64,000 nt of DNA. Origin: Paraspadella gotoi (lineage: Eukaryota > Chaetognatha). Numbering within the stretch: position 1 is the first letter of the stretch; each line of letters starts with the position of its first letter. This document shows positions 50,932-63,845 of this stretch, one piece after another. The notes under the pieces are model-generated. The model did not search any database. It was not told where the DNA came from and worked only from the letters and a program-made list of their open reading frames with translations. The stretch spans positions 1,231,678 through 1,295,677 of the forward strand of contig JBJCIZ010000239.1 of assembly GCA_051294375.1 (NCBI GenBank). Direction: 5' to 3'. Position numbers and translations under genes: made by a program.

Positions 50932-53900
50932 GTGCAAAAACTCTTCTCTCTCCATCAACATGGCAATCAACGACGCCGACATTGGGACGTCAACTGATGA
51001 GGAGGAGCCGCCCGAGATCAACGTCGTCAACCGGCGCCGCGACTTCCGCCCACAAAATGCAACAAGACCTAACGCAGCACTGAGCCCGCGCGGGCGCCGC
51101 AAAACAAACCGGACGCCGCAAACGCATCGCGTTTGAGGCAAATCTGCCAATTTCACGCGAAATATGGCGACGCCGCCTATAGGTGTGAGAGAGGATGCGC
51201 CGTTACGGCGACAAACGCCCATCAAAACCGGGAAACGGGCAGGCGGGAAGGCGCAGGTGAACGCCATTCCACGCCAGAAAGACAATTCACCAATCACCTC
51301 ACACCTTCTACATGTCATCGACGCAACCGACGGACGAGCATGGTTGATCGACAGTGGCGCAATGCTATCTCTCATCCCGCCGACGCCGGAACAGCGCAAC
51401 GCTGGACCAGCAGGACCCCAATTACAAGCAGCAAATGGGACTCCTATCACCTGCTATGGCACCGTCCGAAAAACATTACTACGTTAGGCTGCCGCAGATT
51501 TCTTTTGACGTCCTTGTTTGCTGAAGTTACGCAGAGCATTCTCGGCGCGGATTTTTTGGCAGAATTTTTTCTTGGCACCAAACCAGCGAGATGGGATACT
51601 TCTCGGACCTAAAAGACTACTCTTACAATAGCCTGTGCAAGATCCCACGGTAGCGCCCTTCACACGTTCACTTTGTCGGCCAAGACAATCAATTTTACAA
51701 ACTTCTCGACCGCTACCCATTACTCGCACGCCTACCTTTGAGATAAAAGAGCCAAAACATGGAATTCGTCACCATATCACCACCCAAGGCCCCCATGTCA
51801 AGCCCGCGCCCGTAGACTATCACCAGAGAAGCTGGCCGTGGCCAAGGCAGAGCTCGACAAGATGGTCGAACTGGGCGTTGGCCATGCGCGCAAAGAGCCA
51901 ATGGTCCTCACCTCTCCATTGTGTACCAAAAGGAGATGGAGGGTGGCGCGTTTGTGGCGATTACCGCCAACTGAATTCAAAAACTATCCCGGACAGATAC
52001 CCGGTGAAACTCTTGGCAGATTTCAACGCCCAGTTGGCGGGCAAAACGATTTTCTCGAAGATTGACCTCCTCAAGGGTACCACCAGATACCGGTGGCCCC
52101 TGAAGACGTACCCAAGACGGCCGTGATCACGCCTTTCGGCCTATACGTTTTCCTGAGGACGCCTTTTGGCCTGAAAAATGCAGGCCAAGATTTTCAGAGA
52201 CTCATGGACGAAATTCTTGGCGATCTCCCGAGAGTCTATGTCTATCTCGACGACATTTTGTAGCAAGCGAGAATGAAGCACAGCACCTCAAAGACCTTGA
52301 AGAGGTGTTCGAATCTTTCAGGAAAATGGGCTTATCGTCAACCGCAAAAAGTGCGTCCTGTGCCAAGAATCTCTTGAATTCCTCGGCTATCATGTCGACG
52401 CCAGTGGCGTCAAACCACTCCCGCAGAGAGTTGACGCCTTGCGCCAAACAGCGTCTCCAACCACGGTCAAGGAGCTCCAACGTTTTTGGGCATGATTAAT
52501 TACTACCGTCGGTTTTATTCCGAAGGTAGCACATCATGCAACGCCGTTATACGACGCCCTCAAAGGGAAGCCAAGACGTTTGGAGTGGAGCGCCGACTGT
52601 CAAAGAGGATTCGAGGCTGTCAAAGAGGCCCTCGCCAACGCCGTCCTCCTCCGACATCCCAAAACCGGCGCCGTCTCTCTCACTCACAACTGACGCCTCC
52701 GATCACGCAGTGGGCGCAGTCCTAGAACAACGCGGCTCCCAAGGATTGGAGCCGCTAGCCTTCTTTTCTGCCAAACTCAGCGACGCCCAGCGCAAGTGGC
52801 CGCCCTTTGACAGGGAACTTTACGGCGCCTTCAGAGCCGTAAGACACTTTCGCCCATGGCTGGAGGGACGCGCCTTCGTGTTATACACGGATCACATGAG
52901 TCTCATCCATGCATTACATAAGAAAAGTGAACCTCAGACAGCGAGACACACCTTCCAACTCTTCAGCAATCTCAGAATACACAACCGACATCGCGCATGT
53001 TGAGGGAAGGCGAATGTCGTCGCTGACGCTCTGTCCCGTCCAAATTCAAGCGACGGAGATCTCCACAAAGCCCTTGAGCGACGAGAAAGGCCGAGCACCT
53101 TACCCTCATTGCAGCCGCAGTGCAACATCAGGGAATAGACCTTCAGGAGATGGCTCGTCAACAACCACTGGATAGAGATTTCCGGCGCCTTCTCCAAGAC
53201 CGTCAACGAGCCTCCATTTCAAGCGTGTTCAACTCGGAAATGAAACAATACTTGTCGACGTTTCAAATGGACCTCCGCGACCTTTTGTTCCTGAAGCATG
53301 GCGCCGAAAAGTTTTTCAGCACCATCACGACCTGGGTCACCCTGGCGTCGCACGTACCCGCGAAACTTGTCGCAGAAAAGTTTGTTTGGCCCTCTATGAG
53401 AGCCGACGTCACCCGTTGGGCACGCGAGTGTATCGCCTGTCAAAGGGCAAAGGTCACCCGCCACACCATCCCCGAGATTGGCGAGTTCCACCGTCCCACC
53501 ACGCAGATTCCAACATGTCCCCGTGGACATCGTCACCATGCCCATGTCTAACGGTTTCTCCCATCTTCTGACGGCCGTAGACCGCTTCACAAGATGGCCC
53601 ATGGCAGTGCCCATCAAAGACACCACCGCCGCAACCGTCGCTGACGCCTTCGCGCATCATTGGTGGCGTCGTTTGGAATTCCTTCAGACATCACTACGGA
53701 CAGGGGATCACAATTTTCCTCTGCAATCTGGAGACAATTGGCCAAGACATGGGCCTGCAAATTGCACCTAACGACGGCATACCATCCAGAAGCAAATGTT
53801 TTGTCGAGCGTTTTCCATCGCCGATAAAGGAGTCCATCATCGCCATCTCCGTCGACGAACCGCAGAGGTGGTATTGGAGACTTCCTGCTGCGCTACTCTC

Positions 53901-54740
53901 CATTCGTACGACTATCAAGCCAGATGTGGATGCTTCGCCAGCGCACAGTTAGTATATGGAGACGGCCTTTGCAGTCCTGGTGAGCTTCTTCCGTCAAGTC
54001 ATTCAGAGGCCGACGAACGTGACACCCTGTCAACGCCTCCGAGACGAGCTGAGATTAGAGGTTGAGCGCTTACAACCAGCGCCAACGAGGCAGGCATCGT
54101 CAACCTCGCATTCATCTCCCAAACAGCCTCGCCACGTCCACGCATGTTTTTGTCGGCGCGGAGGCATTCACCCAACCCTCACCGCTCCCTACGAAGGCCC
54201 GTTTCGCGTCGTGGCGAGAAACAATTTAAACTTTCAAATCGAGATGCCAGGGAGAGGCGTGGAGACGATCGCCATAGCGCGCAATCAAACCTGCAAACGT
54301 TTTGGACGACTCCGCCCAGATGAGGCGCATTCTGAGCCGCAATTCCGCCGCCCTCGCCTCCACCTCCGGCTCCGCCTCCTTCGCCTTCCCAGAGCCAACA
54401 CGGCACGTGACGTTCCCCAGTGCCATCAAAAACGAAGATCAAAACGCATCATTCCAGCCACCCCACTCAGCCTCCGGCGCCTTCCGTGGAGTCCAGACCT
54501 TCATCCACAGATGCCCCGGAATCGCACTCACCAACGCCCACGTCAGCGTCGTCGATCTGGCCTCCGTCCTTTCCCTCGAGCAAAGGCCGCTGATTCTTGT
54601 TGGCCGCGTCAACGCCAACGCAGCGACACGCCCAGATTACGGCGCGGTGTTGAGGCAGATCCTAACCCATCAAATCGAGCCAATCGTGAAGCCGACTTGC
54701 CAGTTTTCCTCGTCACCTGCCGCCTCCTCGTCTGGGGGGA
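50927..54740 (+). mobile_element. Ty3/gypsy retrotransposon copy A, 5'-truncated internal region
   Basis: It starts abruptly in gag after a (CT)n tract (tttgtgcaaaaactc) and runs to a purine tract tctgggggga before a 3' LTR. Order seen, in shifting frames: gag end with a Cys/His cluster near 51133-51195; aspartic protease with LIDSGA near 51344; reverse transcriptase 51770-52500 with YVYLDD near 52236-52253; RNase H 52680-53035 with TTDAS and LYTDH; zinc-binding segment with CIACQRAK near 53433; integrase core 53520-53950; and a GPY/F-type module with YEGPFRVV near 54190. This gene order (RT, RNase H, integrase) defines the Ty3/gypsy superfamily. Many single-base indels break it. Confidence 0.9.
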
Positions 54741-55351
54741 TGTGGGATTCGATCCCTCTTTCTTTGCGTTTCAATAGAAAGACTTAATTTGGATAAATAA
54801 AATAACCATCTCCCGGATTCGATCCCGGGACTTTTCATCACGAACGGTGGATTAATGACTAATGCCATTCTGGTAATTGTTAAATAGATATTCCATTTTT
54901 TCCTTATATAACCATTAACAAATAACAAATATGTCAAGACAAAAGAACATTCTAATTTACACATATTTTGCTAGAGCACACTAGCAGTATTTCATGGTTT
55001 CTATTTGTGGAACCTCTCCAATATATTTTCCTTGTGCTTTGATAAAGCTTTTATTTTACAACCAGATATTCTGTCTTCACTGGTTAACGTTTATTAATTA
55101 TTTGCTTATTGTTATTAATGTTTTCTTATTGATAGTATTACTTGTTATTGCCTTTTACTTGTTAACGCATATAGAATATCTATATGCTTTGATTATTTTA
55201 TTAAGGTACCAGATTTTAATGGCGAACAAATTAAGAACTTTTTTCTGAAACATTTTATTGAACGAAAACCGTCCAAACAATTCTTGAAACCCAACGACGC
55301 CGCGAGGAAGACTAACGCCGGTTCCATTCGTCTCCACGCCCTTGGCGCCGT
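54741..55351 (+). repeat. 3' LTR of retrotransposon copy A, cut by gap
   Basis: It starts tgtgggattcgatccc directly after the purine tract, with TG at the end as usual for LTRs. It contains a self-complementary cccggattcgatcccggg. The same sequence follows copy B at 61683 and, in altered form, precedes it at 55481. The right end is lost in the 25-N gap. Confidence 0.75.
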
Positions 55352-55376
55352 NNNNNNNNNNNNNNNNNNNNNNNNN
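55352..55376. other. Assembly gap, 25 N
   Basis: Fixed-length gap between the two retrotransposon copies. Confidence 0.95.
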
Positions 55377-55480
55377 CCTCTCTCGTATTAATCATTCATC
55401 CAACTCGTTGCTTCCTCAGCTCAACGCACATTAATCGATTCGAGCGATTCTAATTCTTTCCTTTCCCCGTGACTTACCTT

Positions 55481-55975
55481 TGTGGGATTCGATCCCTCTT
55501 TCTTTGCGTTTCAATAGAAAGACTTAATTTGGCATAAAATAAAATAAACATTCCGGGCATTCGATCCCGGTGGACTTTTTCATCCACGAACGGTGGATTA
55601 ATGACTTAATGGCCATTCTGCGTAATGTTAAATAAGATATTCCATTTTTCCTTTTAAACCCGCGGCCCGCAAAATTAACAAGATAAACAAATATGTCAAG
55701 ACTAAAAGAACATTCTTAATTTACACATATTTTGCTAGAGCACACTAGCAGAAATTATTCATAGGTTTCTCGTGCTATTTGTGGAACCTCTGTCCAGATA
55801 TTATTTCCTTAGTGCCTGCTCGTTTGTGAAATGGTCTGGAACATCCAACCCGGAAGAGCGCCGGAGACTGGAAATAAAGCTTTATTCTACAACCCAGATA
55901 TCTGCCACTGGTTAACGTTTTATTAATTATTGCTTTTGTTAGTTTGGTAATGGTTCGTTTTCTGTGATCCTCGAT
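55481..55975 (+). repeat. Likely 5' LTR of retrotransposon copy B, disturbed
   Basis: It starts tgtgggattcgatccc after unrelated flank (gacttacctt), so it is not preceded by the purine tract. It follows the 3' LTR sequence with many insertions, including ~60 bases from about 55815 (gcctgctcgtttgtgaaa). After about 55975 similarity fades. The primer-binding site could not be placed. Confidence 0.6.
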
Positions 55976-57122
55976 TAGTGGAATGATGCCAATTGTTTAC
56001 TGTATGTTATTGCCTTTTTCGTGTACCTTGTTTAGAATCGCGACAATACTGTAGGAATAGAACGTTCTATACTGGCTTTGTAGCTTACTCCTGTTTTAAG
56101 TTTTACCAGGATGTCTTTCTGGGAGAAGGTCGAAGGAGGCGTGAGCCCGGAGGGCCGTGAGGGGCCTACAAACTGTAACGAGGCGACGAAACGTGCTGTT
56201 AACTGCTGGGAAACCATTTCAGATAATTTGAGACCGGAAAGCCTAACCATCCATGCGTCCCGGTAGCTCAACCGGATCCAATATCAATATAACGGTTTGG
56301 GCAGTTATATCTCGGCAAATGCCGCCCCGTAAATGCCGATCCGGCTCTGACGCCGCCCTCTCTTCGCAAAGCTCGATTCTGAAGTTACAATGGCGTTTCC
56401 TCCCGCCGCACCGGAAGCCGCGACAGGAAACTGATGACCTTTCGTTAACGGGCGGAACGGTGGAGGGTTCCATCGTGGCTCTCCCGCCGGTCCACCCCCG
56501 GAACAAGACCAACATGCCGTGGCTTGGGCGGAGGCCGTCTGTTGTGAGAAGAAGTTAGAGTGGCCTTGGCGCAATCATCGAATTCGGCCAACGGTTGGAA
56601 CCGTATTGCCCTGGGCCCTGGTTTGGCGTGAATTCCTAACGGGACACTCACTCTATCTACTCGTTGGTGCGAGACATATACGTATTAGCGCCTCTCACGG
56701 ATCGGCCGAGGGCAGGCTCTATCCACCGGTTCGACCCTCGAATGGACCTACGAGCAATCCCTGGATGAAAGAGCCGGTCACAGGAACCGTGGCTCGAAAG
56801 GCCGTTCCACACCAAAATAAATTCAAAACCTAACCACATGTCCCAGCTTTGATGGTGCCGACCCGCTGCCCGTAAAGGTCAAGTGCCCGACCATTCCTTA
56901 GGCTCGCACATCTCCATAGCCGTCCAGGCAGTAGCCGGCAATGCCAGGCGCGAAAGAGTGGCTCCAACGTCTCGCTGGTCGTTTTTCCCCGTTACCGACC
57001 CGCGCGGGACGAGTAATGGACCCTAATGCGCTAGCGCGGACACACGATTCGGCCGCTCGGACTACATTTGCTCGGTTCGCCTTTCCCCATACTGGTAGAG
57101 TCCTTATAGCCCGACGAGGAAA
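55976..57122. other. Compositionally uniform stretch inside retrotransposon copy B
   Basis: About 1.1 kb with balanced base use, no microsatellite, few homopolymers and no open frame over ~100 codons. It does not continue the LTR seen elsewhere. It holds ggtagctcaaccgg, which resembles a pol III A box, and ggttcgaccctcg, a B-box-like word 450 bases later, too far apart for a tRNA. It stands where the LTR end, primer-binding site and leader should be. Confidence 0.5.
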
Positions 57123-57222
57123 TTGAAGCGCCGCCTAGAGCTTTCAAAACGACGCCGAAACCACCAGCGCTTTTACTTTTCCGCCGACCGACCGAGAGAT
57201 TTTCGTCGACGCATCTACGACG

Positions 57223-58030
57223 ATGGCAGAAGCTCCTCCATCGCAATCCGAAGTGGAAACACTCCGTACGGCGCTAGAAGCTGCCATGGCCGCCACCCGC
57301 GCCGCGCAAGAGGCACTCTCACGAGCGGAAAAACCCAAAAAGCCGGATCTCCCGACTTTCGACGAGAAAATATTGAGATATGGATCGCAGGGTAGAAGCT
57401 GCATACACCGAGCGAGGGTAATCACCGCGAAGGATAAGTTTGGCTTCCTGGAGGCGAAGATCAGCGTCGATTTGGATCCGCGGATCAACGCCTTCCTATA
57501 TGGCGACCCCTCAGAAGAAAGGTGGACTGCGTTCATCAATTATCTCCGTGACGAATATGGATTGACAAAACGCACGTCAAGCTGAGCTTCTTCTCGACGC
57601 CAAGATCTCAAGGGATGACATGCGTCCATCTCAACACCTCGCACGTCTCATTGAAAATCATCGCAGCAGGTCTCAATAGACGACATAAGGAAAGAATTGG
57701 TTTTGCGCAGGCGCTTCCTACATCTGTCAGACCAAGCGCATACGATCGACAGGGCAGAGACGTCGACGGGGCGGAAGTAGCTGCAATCGCCGACAAACAT
57801 TTTGACACGTCTGGGAGGCCTTTGTGCAAAAACTCTTCTCTCTCCATCAACATGGCAATCAACGACGCCGACATTGGGACGTCAACTGATGAGGAGAGCC
57901 GCCCGAGATCAACGTCGTCAACCGGCGCCGCGACTTCCGCCCACAAAATGCAAACAAGACCTAACGCAGCACTGAGCGCCGCGCGGCGCCGCAAAACAAA
58001 CCGGACGCCGCAAACGCATCGCGTTTGAGG
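57223..58030 (+). CDS. Retrotransposon copy B gag (broken)
   Basis: The ATG at 57223 opens MAEAPPSQSEVETLRTAL, a helical segment, then KKPDLPTFDEK, typical of the start of the capsid-like region of metazoan gypsy gag (a P-F-----W motif follows in relatives). The frame breaks near 57400 and again near 57585. Later parts include RPSQHLARLIENH in another frame, and the end (CKNSSLSINMAINDADIG, 57824-57880) is shared with copy A. Structural protein of the particle; broken here. Confidence 0.6.
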
Positions 58031-61000
58031 CAAATCTGCCAATTTCACGCGAAATATGCGACCGCCCGCTATAGGTGTGAGAGAGGATGCGCCCGTTACG
58101 GCGACAAACGCCATCAAAACCGGCGAGAACGGGCAGGCGGGAAGGCGCGAGGTGAACGTCCAATTCCACGCCAGAAAGACAATTCACCAATCACCTCACA
58201 CCTTCTACATGTCATCGACGCAACCGACGGACGAGCATGGTTGATCGACAGTGGCGCAATGCTATCTCTCATCCCGCGACGCCGGAACAGCGCGCAACGC
58301 TGGACCGAGCAGACCCCAATTAAGCAGCAATGGGTACTAAATGGCGCGTCGAAAACTTCGTTGCTGGAATTTCTTTACTCCTTGTGCTGACTAATGTAGA
58401 ACTGCTCGACCGATGGGCAAGCTTACCGTTGGCTGACAAAACAGCAGGATACCAGGTCGCGCAGATGCCATTTGACTCTCTGTACGAAGCCATCCTAGAC
58501 AAATGCGATGTAAGTAATAGCCGTCGCAGGATATTCCGCCAAATTCTGGACCAACCAGCAGTGGGACACCTTCACAACAAGATTTCGAGCCTCGTTGCAG
58601 ATCCCACTAGCGCTCACACGTTCACTTTGTCGGCAAGTACAATCAATTTACAAACTTCTCGACCGCTACCCATTACTCGGCACGCCTACCTTTGAGATAA
58701 AAGAGCCAAACATGGAATTCGTCACCATATCACCACCCAAGCCCCCATGTCAAGCCCGCGCCCGTAGACTATCACCAGAGAAGCTGGCCGTGGCCAAGGC
58801 AGAGCTCGACAAGATGGTCGAACTGGGCGGTGCCATGCGCGCAAAGAGCCAATGGTCCTCACCTCTCCATTGTGTACCAAAAGGAGATGGAGGGTGGCGC
58901 GTTTGTGGCGATTACCGCCAACTGAATTCAAAAACTATCCCGGACAGATACCCGGTGAAACTCTTGGCAGATTTCAACGCCCAGTTGGCGGGCAAAACGA
59001 TTTTCTCGAAGATTGACCTCCTCAGATACCACCAGATACCGGTGCCCCTGAAGACGTACCCAAGACGGCCGTGATCACGCCTTCGGCCTATACGTTTTCC
59101 TGAGGACGCCTTTTGGCCTGAAAAATGCAGGCCAAGATTTTCAGAGACTCATGGACGAAATTCTTGGCGATCTCCCGAGAGTCTATGTCTATCTCGACGA
59201 CATTTGGTAGCAAGCGAGAATGAAGCACAGCACCTCAAACGCTGTTAAGAGGTGTTCGAATCTCTTCAAAATGGGCTTATCGTCAACCGCAAAAAGTGCG
59301 TCCTGCCAAGAATCTCTTGAATTCCTCGGCTATCATGTCGACGCCAGTGGCGTCAAACCACTCCCGCAGAGAGGTTGACGCCTTGGGCCAAACAGCGTCT
59401 CCAACCACGGTCAAGGAGCTCCAACGTTTTTGGGCATGATTAATTACTACGCGTCGGTTTATTCCGAAGGTAGCACATCATGCAACGCCGTTATACGACG
59501 CCCTCAAAGGGAAGCCAAGACGTTTGGAGTGGAGCGCCGACTGTCAAAGAGGATTCGAGGCTGTCAAAGAGGCCCTCGCCAACGCCGTCCTCCTCCGACA
59601 TCCCAACCCGCGGCCGCTCTCTCACTCACAACTGACGCCTCCCATCACGCAGTGGGCGCAGTCCTAGAACAACGCGGCTCCCAAGGATGGGAGCCGCTAG
59701 CCTTCTTTTCTGCCAAACTCAGCGACGCCCAGCGCAAGTGGCCGCCCTTTGACAGGGAACTTTACGGCGCCTTCAGAGCCGTAAGACACTTTCGCCCATG
59801 GCTGGGAGGAGCGCGCCTTCGTGTTATACACGGATCACTAGAGTCTCATCCATGCATTACATAAGAAAAGTGAACCTCAGACAGCGAGACACACCTTCCA
59901 ACTCTCAGCAATCTCAGAATACACAACCGACATCCGCCATGTTGAGGGAAGGCGAATGTCGTCGCTGACGCTCTGTCCCGTCCAAATCAAGCGACGGAGA
60001 TCTCCACAAAGCCCTTGGACGACGAGAAAGGCCGAGCACCTTACCCTCATTGCAGCCCAGTGCAACATCAGGGAATAGACCTTCAGGAGATGGCTCGTCA
60101 ACAACCACTGGGATAGAGATTTCCGGCGCCTTCTCCAAGACCGTCAACGAGCCTCCATTTCAAGCGTGTTCAACTCGGAAATGAAACAATACTTGTCGAC
60201 GGTTCAAATGGACCTCGCGGACCTTTTGTTCCTTAAGCATGGCGCCGAAAAGTTTTCAGCACCATCCACGACCTGGGTCACCCTGGCGTCGCACGTACCC
60301 GCGAAACTGGCGCAGAAAAGTTTGTTTGGCCCTCTATGAGAGCCGACGTCACCCGTTGGGCACGCGAGTGTATCGCCTGTCAAAGGGCAAAGGTCACCCG
60401 CCACACCATCCCCGAGATTGGCGAGTTCCACCGTCCCACCACGCAGATTCCAACATGTCCACGTGGACATCGTCACCATGCCCATGTCTAACGGTTTCTC
60501 CCATCTTCTGACGGCCGTAGACCGCTTCACAAGATGGCCCATGGCAGTGCCCATCAAAGACACCACCGCCGCAACCGTCGCTGACGCCTTCGCGCATCAT
60601 TGTGGTGGCGTCGTTTGGAATTCCTTCAGACATCACTACGGACAGAGGGGATCACAATTTCCTCTGCAATTGGAGACAATTGGCCAAGACATGGGCCTGC
60701 AAATTGCACCTAACGACGGCATACCATCCAGAAGCAAATGGTTTGGTCGAGCGTTTCCATCGCCGACTAAAGGAGTCCATCATCGCCATCTCCGTCGACG
60801 AACCGCAGAGGTGGTATTGGAGACTTCCTGCTGCGCTACTCTCCATTCGTACGACTATCAAGCCAGATGTGGATGCTTCGCCAGCGCAGTTAGTATATGG
60901 AGACGGCCTTTGCAGTCCCTGGTGAGCTTCTTCCGTCAAGTCATTCAGAGGCCGACGAACGTGACACCCTGTCAACGCCTCCGAGACGAGCTGAGATTAG

Positions 61001-61682
61001 AGGTTGAGCGCTTACAACCAGCGCCAACGAGGCAGGCATCGTCAACCTCGCATTCATCTCCCAAACAGCCTCGCCACGTCCACGCATGTTTTGTCCGGCG
61101 CGGAGGCATTCACCCAACCTCTCACGCGCTCCCTAGAAGGCCCGTTTCGCGTCGTGGCGCGAGAAACAATTTAAACTTTCAAATCGAGATGCCAGGGAGA
61201 GGCGTGGAGACGATCGCCATAGCGCGCATCAAACCTGCAAACGTTTTGGACGACTCCGCCCAAGATGAGCGGCATTCTGAGCCGCAATTGCCCGCCGCCC
61301 TCGCCTTCCACTCCGGCTCCGCTCCTTCGCCTTCCCAGAGCCAACACAGCGGCACGTGACGTTCCAGTGCCATCCAACGAAGATCAAAACGCATCATTCC
61401 AGCCACGCCCACTCAGCCTCCGGCGCCTTCCGTGGAGTCCAGACCTTCACCCACAGATGCCCCGGAATCGCACTCACCAACGCCACGTCAGCGTCGTCGA
61501 TCTGGCCTCCGTCCTTTCCCTCGAGCAAAGGCCGCTGATTCTTGTTGCCGCCGTCAACGCCACGCAGCGACACGCCCAGATTACGGCGCGGGTTTGAGGC
61601 AGATCCTAACCCATCAAATCTGAGCCAATCGTGAGCCGACTTGCCAGTTTCCTCGTCACCTGCCGCCTCCTCGTCTGGTGGA
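58031..61682 (+). mobile_element. Retrotransposon copy B pol region (broken)
   Basis: It follows copy A from the gag Cys/His cluster through protease (LIDSGA near 58242), reverse transcriptase (SQWSSPLHCVPKGDGGW near 58849; YVYLDD near 59186-59203), RNase H, zinc-binding segment, integrase core (AVDRFTRWPMAV near 60517) and the GPF module. Between about 58330 and 58585 the protease-RT linker of copy A is replaced by unrelated sequence. Copies differ mostly by single-base indels at different places, so frameshifts in each are probably in part sequencing errors. Confidence 0.85.
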
Positions 61683-62300
61683 TGTGGGATTCGATCCCTC
61701 TTTCTTTGCGTTTCAATAGAAAGACTTAATTTGGATAAATAAAAAACCATCCCGGGATTCGATCCCGGACTTTTCATCACGAACGGTGGTTAATGACTAA
61801 TGCGCATTCTGGTAATTGTTAAATAGATATTCCATTTTTTCCTTTTAACCATTAACAAATAACAAATATGTCAAGACAAAAGAACATTCTAATTTACACA
61901 TATTTTGCTAGAGCACACTAGCAGTATTTCATGGTTTCTATTTGTGGAACCTCTCCAATATTATTCCTTGTGCTTTGATAAAGCTTTTATTCTACAACCA
62001 GATAATCTGTCTTCACTGGTTAACGTTTATTAATTATTGCTTATTGTTATTAATGTTTTCTTATTGATAGTATTACTTGTTATTGCCTTTTACTTGTTAA
62101 CGATAATAGAATATCTATATGCTTTGATTATTTTATTAAGGTACCAGATTTTAATTGGCGAACAAATTAAGAACTTTGTTCTGAAACATTTTATTGAACG
62201 AAAACCGTTCCAAACAATTCTTGAACCCAACGACGCCGCGAGGAAGACTAACGCCGGTTCATCGTCTCCACGCCCTTGGCGCCGTTTGGAAGAAGTTGGC
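61683..62300 (+). repeat. 3' LTR of retrotransposon copy B
   Basis: It starts tgtgggattcgatccc and matches 54741-55351 closely, then continues ccttggcgccgtttggaag, which is cut off by the gap in copy A. The exact 3' end is not determined. Confidence 0.7.
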
Positions 62301-62420
62301 AATCCATCGATTCGCCACAACCTTACCTTACCTAATCTTCCATTAACACCGGCCCTTTTTTTCCCTTTCTCTTCCTTTTTTTTTTCCCTTTCCTCTTCTC
62401 TTCATTTCCTTTGCCTTTTT

Positions 62421-62830
62421 TTTAGTTGCGCCGCGAGTACTCGCTGAGCTACTCTATAAGTCGGTCGGTCTGTCGGTCAGTCCGTCGGTCTGTATGTCTT
62501 TCTGTCTGTAGAAGACGATGCCGATGAACAAAAGTTCCCGAACTTCGGATCGGGCTGTGGTCCGTCACTACAGGTAGGTTAACGGCCCCGTCGCGCTTTC
62601 TTGTCTTGAATCAGCAGGGCGCGAACCCGAGTCCTCCTGCGCCATAGGTGCTTCCGATTCTCGGACGAGTAACGGGGTATGAAATACTACCGCTGGCGAC
62701 GTCGATCTTTCCCGCTTACGTTAAAAAAGCTTATATACGTTGGCAATACTATACTATTAATATAATAGTAATATAATAGCAATAGTTCGTTGCGTCATTT
62801 GTTAAATCAGGAAAAATCTCAAATCTAATC
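62421..62830 (-). mobile_element. Inverted-end element, copy 6, interrupted by SINE
   Basis: In reverse it begins tttagttgcgccgcgagt then actcgctgagctactcta, and continues tctgtcggtcagtccgtc up to ~62508. It resumes at ~62697 with tttcccgcttacgttaaa, atttgttaaatcagg and ctcaaatctaa. The 185 bases between are the SINE. The far end (gcgccg...gcaac) is missing. Confidence 0.8.
62509..62693 (-). mobile_element. tRNA-like SINE, copy 2, nested
   Basis: Reverse copy of the 26.4 kb SINE: gaagacgatgccg, gttcccgaacttcgg, cagggcgcgaacccgagt (B-box region reversed), ggcgccataggtgcttcc and atgaaatactaccgc. About 45 internal bases are missing, including sequence between the A-like and B-like boxes. Confidence 0.75.
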
Positions 62831-63049
62831 TCATTTTAGCGCGAAATTCGTCTAATCTCTTTTTAATGCAAGATTCCATCAAGAGAAAATGTATGACCCT
62901 TTGAGCGTTAGCGTCTTTGATTGTTTTTTGATGTTTGATAGTTTCGTGTTTTGTTTTTTGTGTTCCCCGTTAATCGCGAAAACAGTGGCGGGAAAATGAA
63001 TGTTTCGTTTCTTTTTTTTTTTCCTCGATGATAAGAAAATAGGAGGACT

Positions 63050-63845
63050 AAGACATGACGACGACGATTGAAGACGACGACGACGATGGCGACGATGACG
63101 ATGATGAAGACGACGATGAAGACGATGCCACGACGACAAAGACGACGACGAAGGAAGACGATAAAGACGACGACGACAAAGACAACAACGACGATGGCGA
63201 CGATGGACGATGATGAAGAAGACGATGGCGACGACGACAGAGACGACGACGAAGACGATGATGAAGACGACGACGACGGAAGACAACACGAGACGATGGC
63301 GACCATGATGATGAAGACGACGACGACGAAAGACGACGATGAAGACGACGATGAGAGAATGGCCACGAACAAGAGCGACGACGAAGAAGACGATGAAGAT
63401 GACGACCGACAAAGACAACAACGACGATGGCGACGATGACGATGATGAAGAAGACGATGGCGACGACGACAGAGACAACGACGAAGACGACGACGACGAA
63501 GACCGATGAAGACAACAACGGAGACGATGGCGACCATGATGATGAAGACGATGACGACGAAGACGACGATGAAGACGACGATGATGGCGACGACGACAAA
63601 GACGACGACGACGACGAAGACGATGACAAAGACGACGATGACAAAGACGGACGATGAAGACGACGACGATGGCGACGACGATGAGAACGACGACGACGAA
63701 GACGACAAAACGTCGATGATGATGATGAAGACGACGACGATAAAGACGACGATGACGACGACAAGTACGATGCAACGACGATGAGAACGATGACGACGAC
63801 GACGACGACGACGACGACGAAAATGCCGACGACGTTTGGACGCCA
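63050..63845 (+). repeat. GAC/GAT trinucleotide tract
   Basis: About 800 bases of gacgacgac, gatgatgaag and gacgatggc with frequent phase changes. It keeps long frames open on both strands. The plus strand would give Asp/Glu-rich peptide in one frame; after the tract ENADDVWTPSKFSLK precedes gaag|gtgatt, a donor-like site, so an acidic exon is possible but not shown. Confidence 0.8.
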
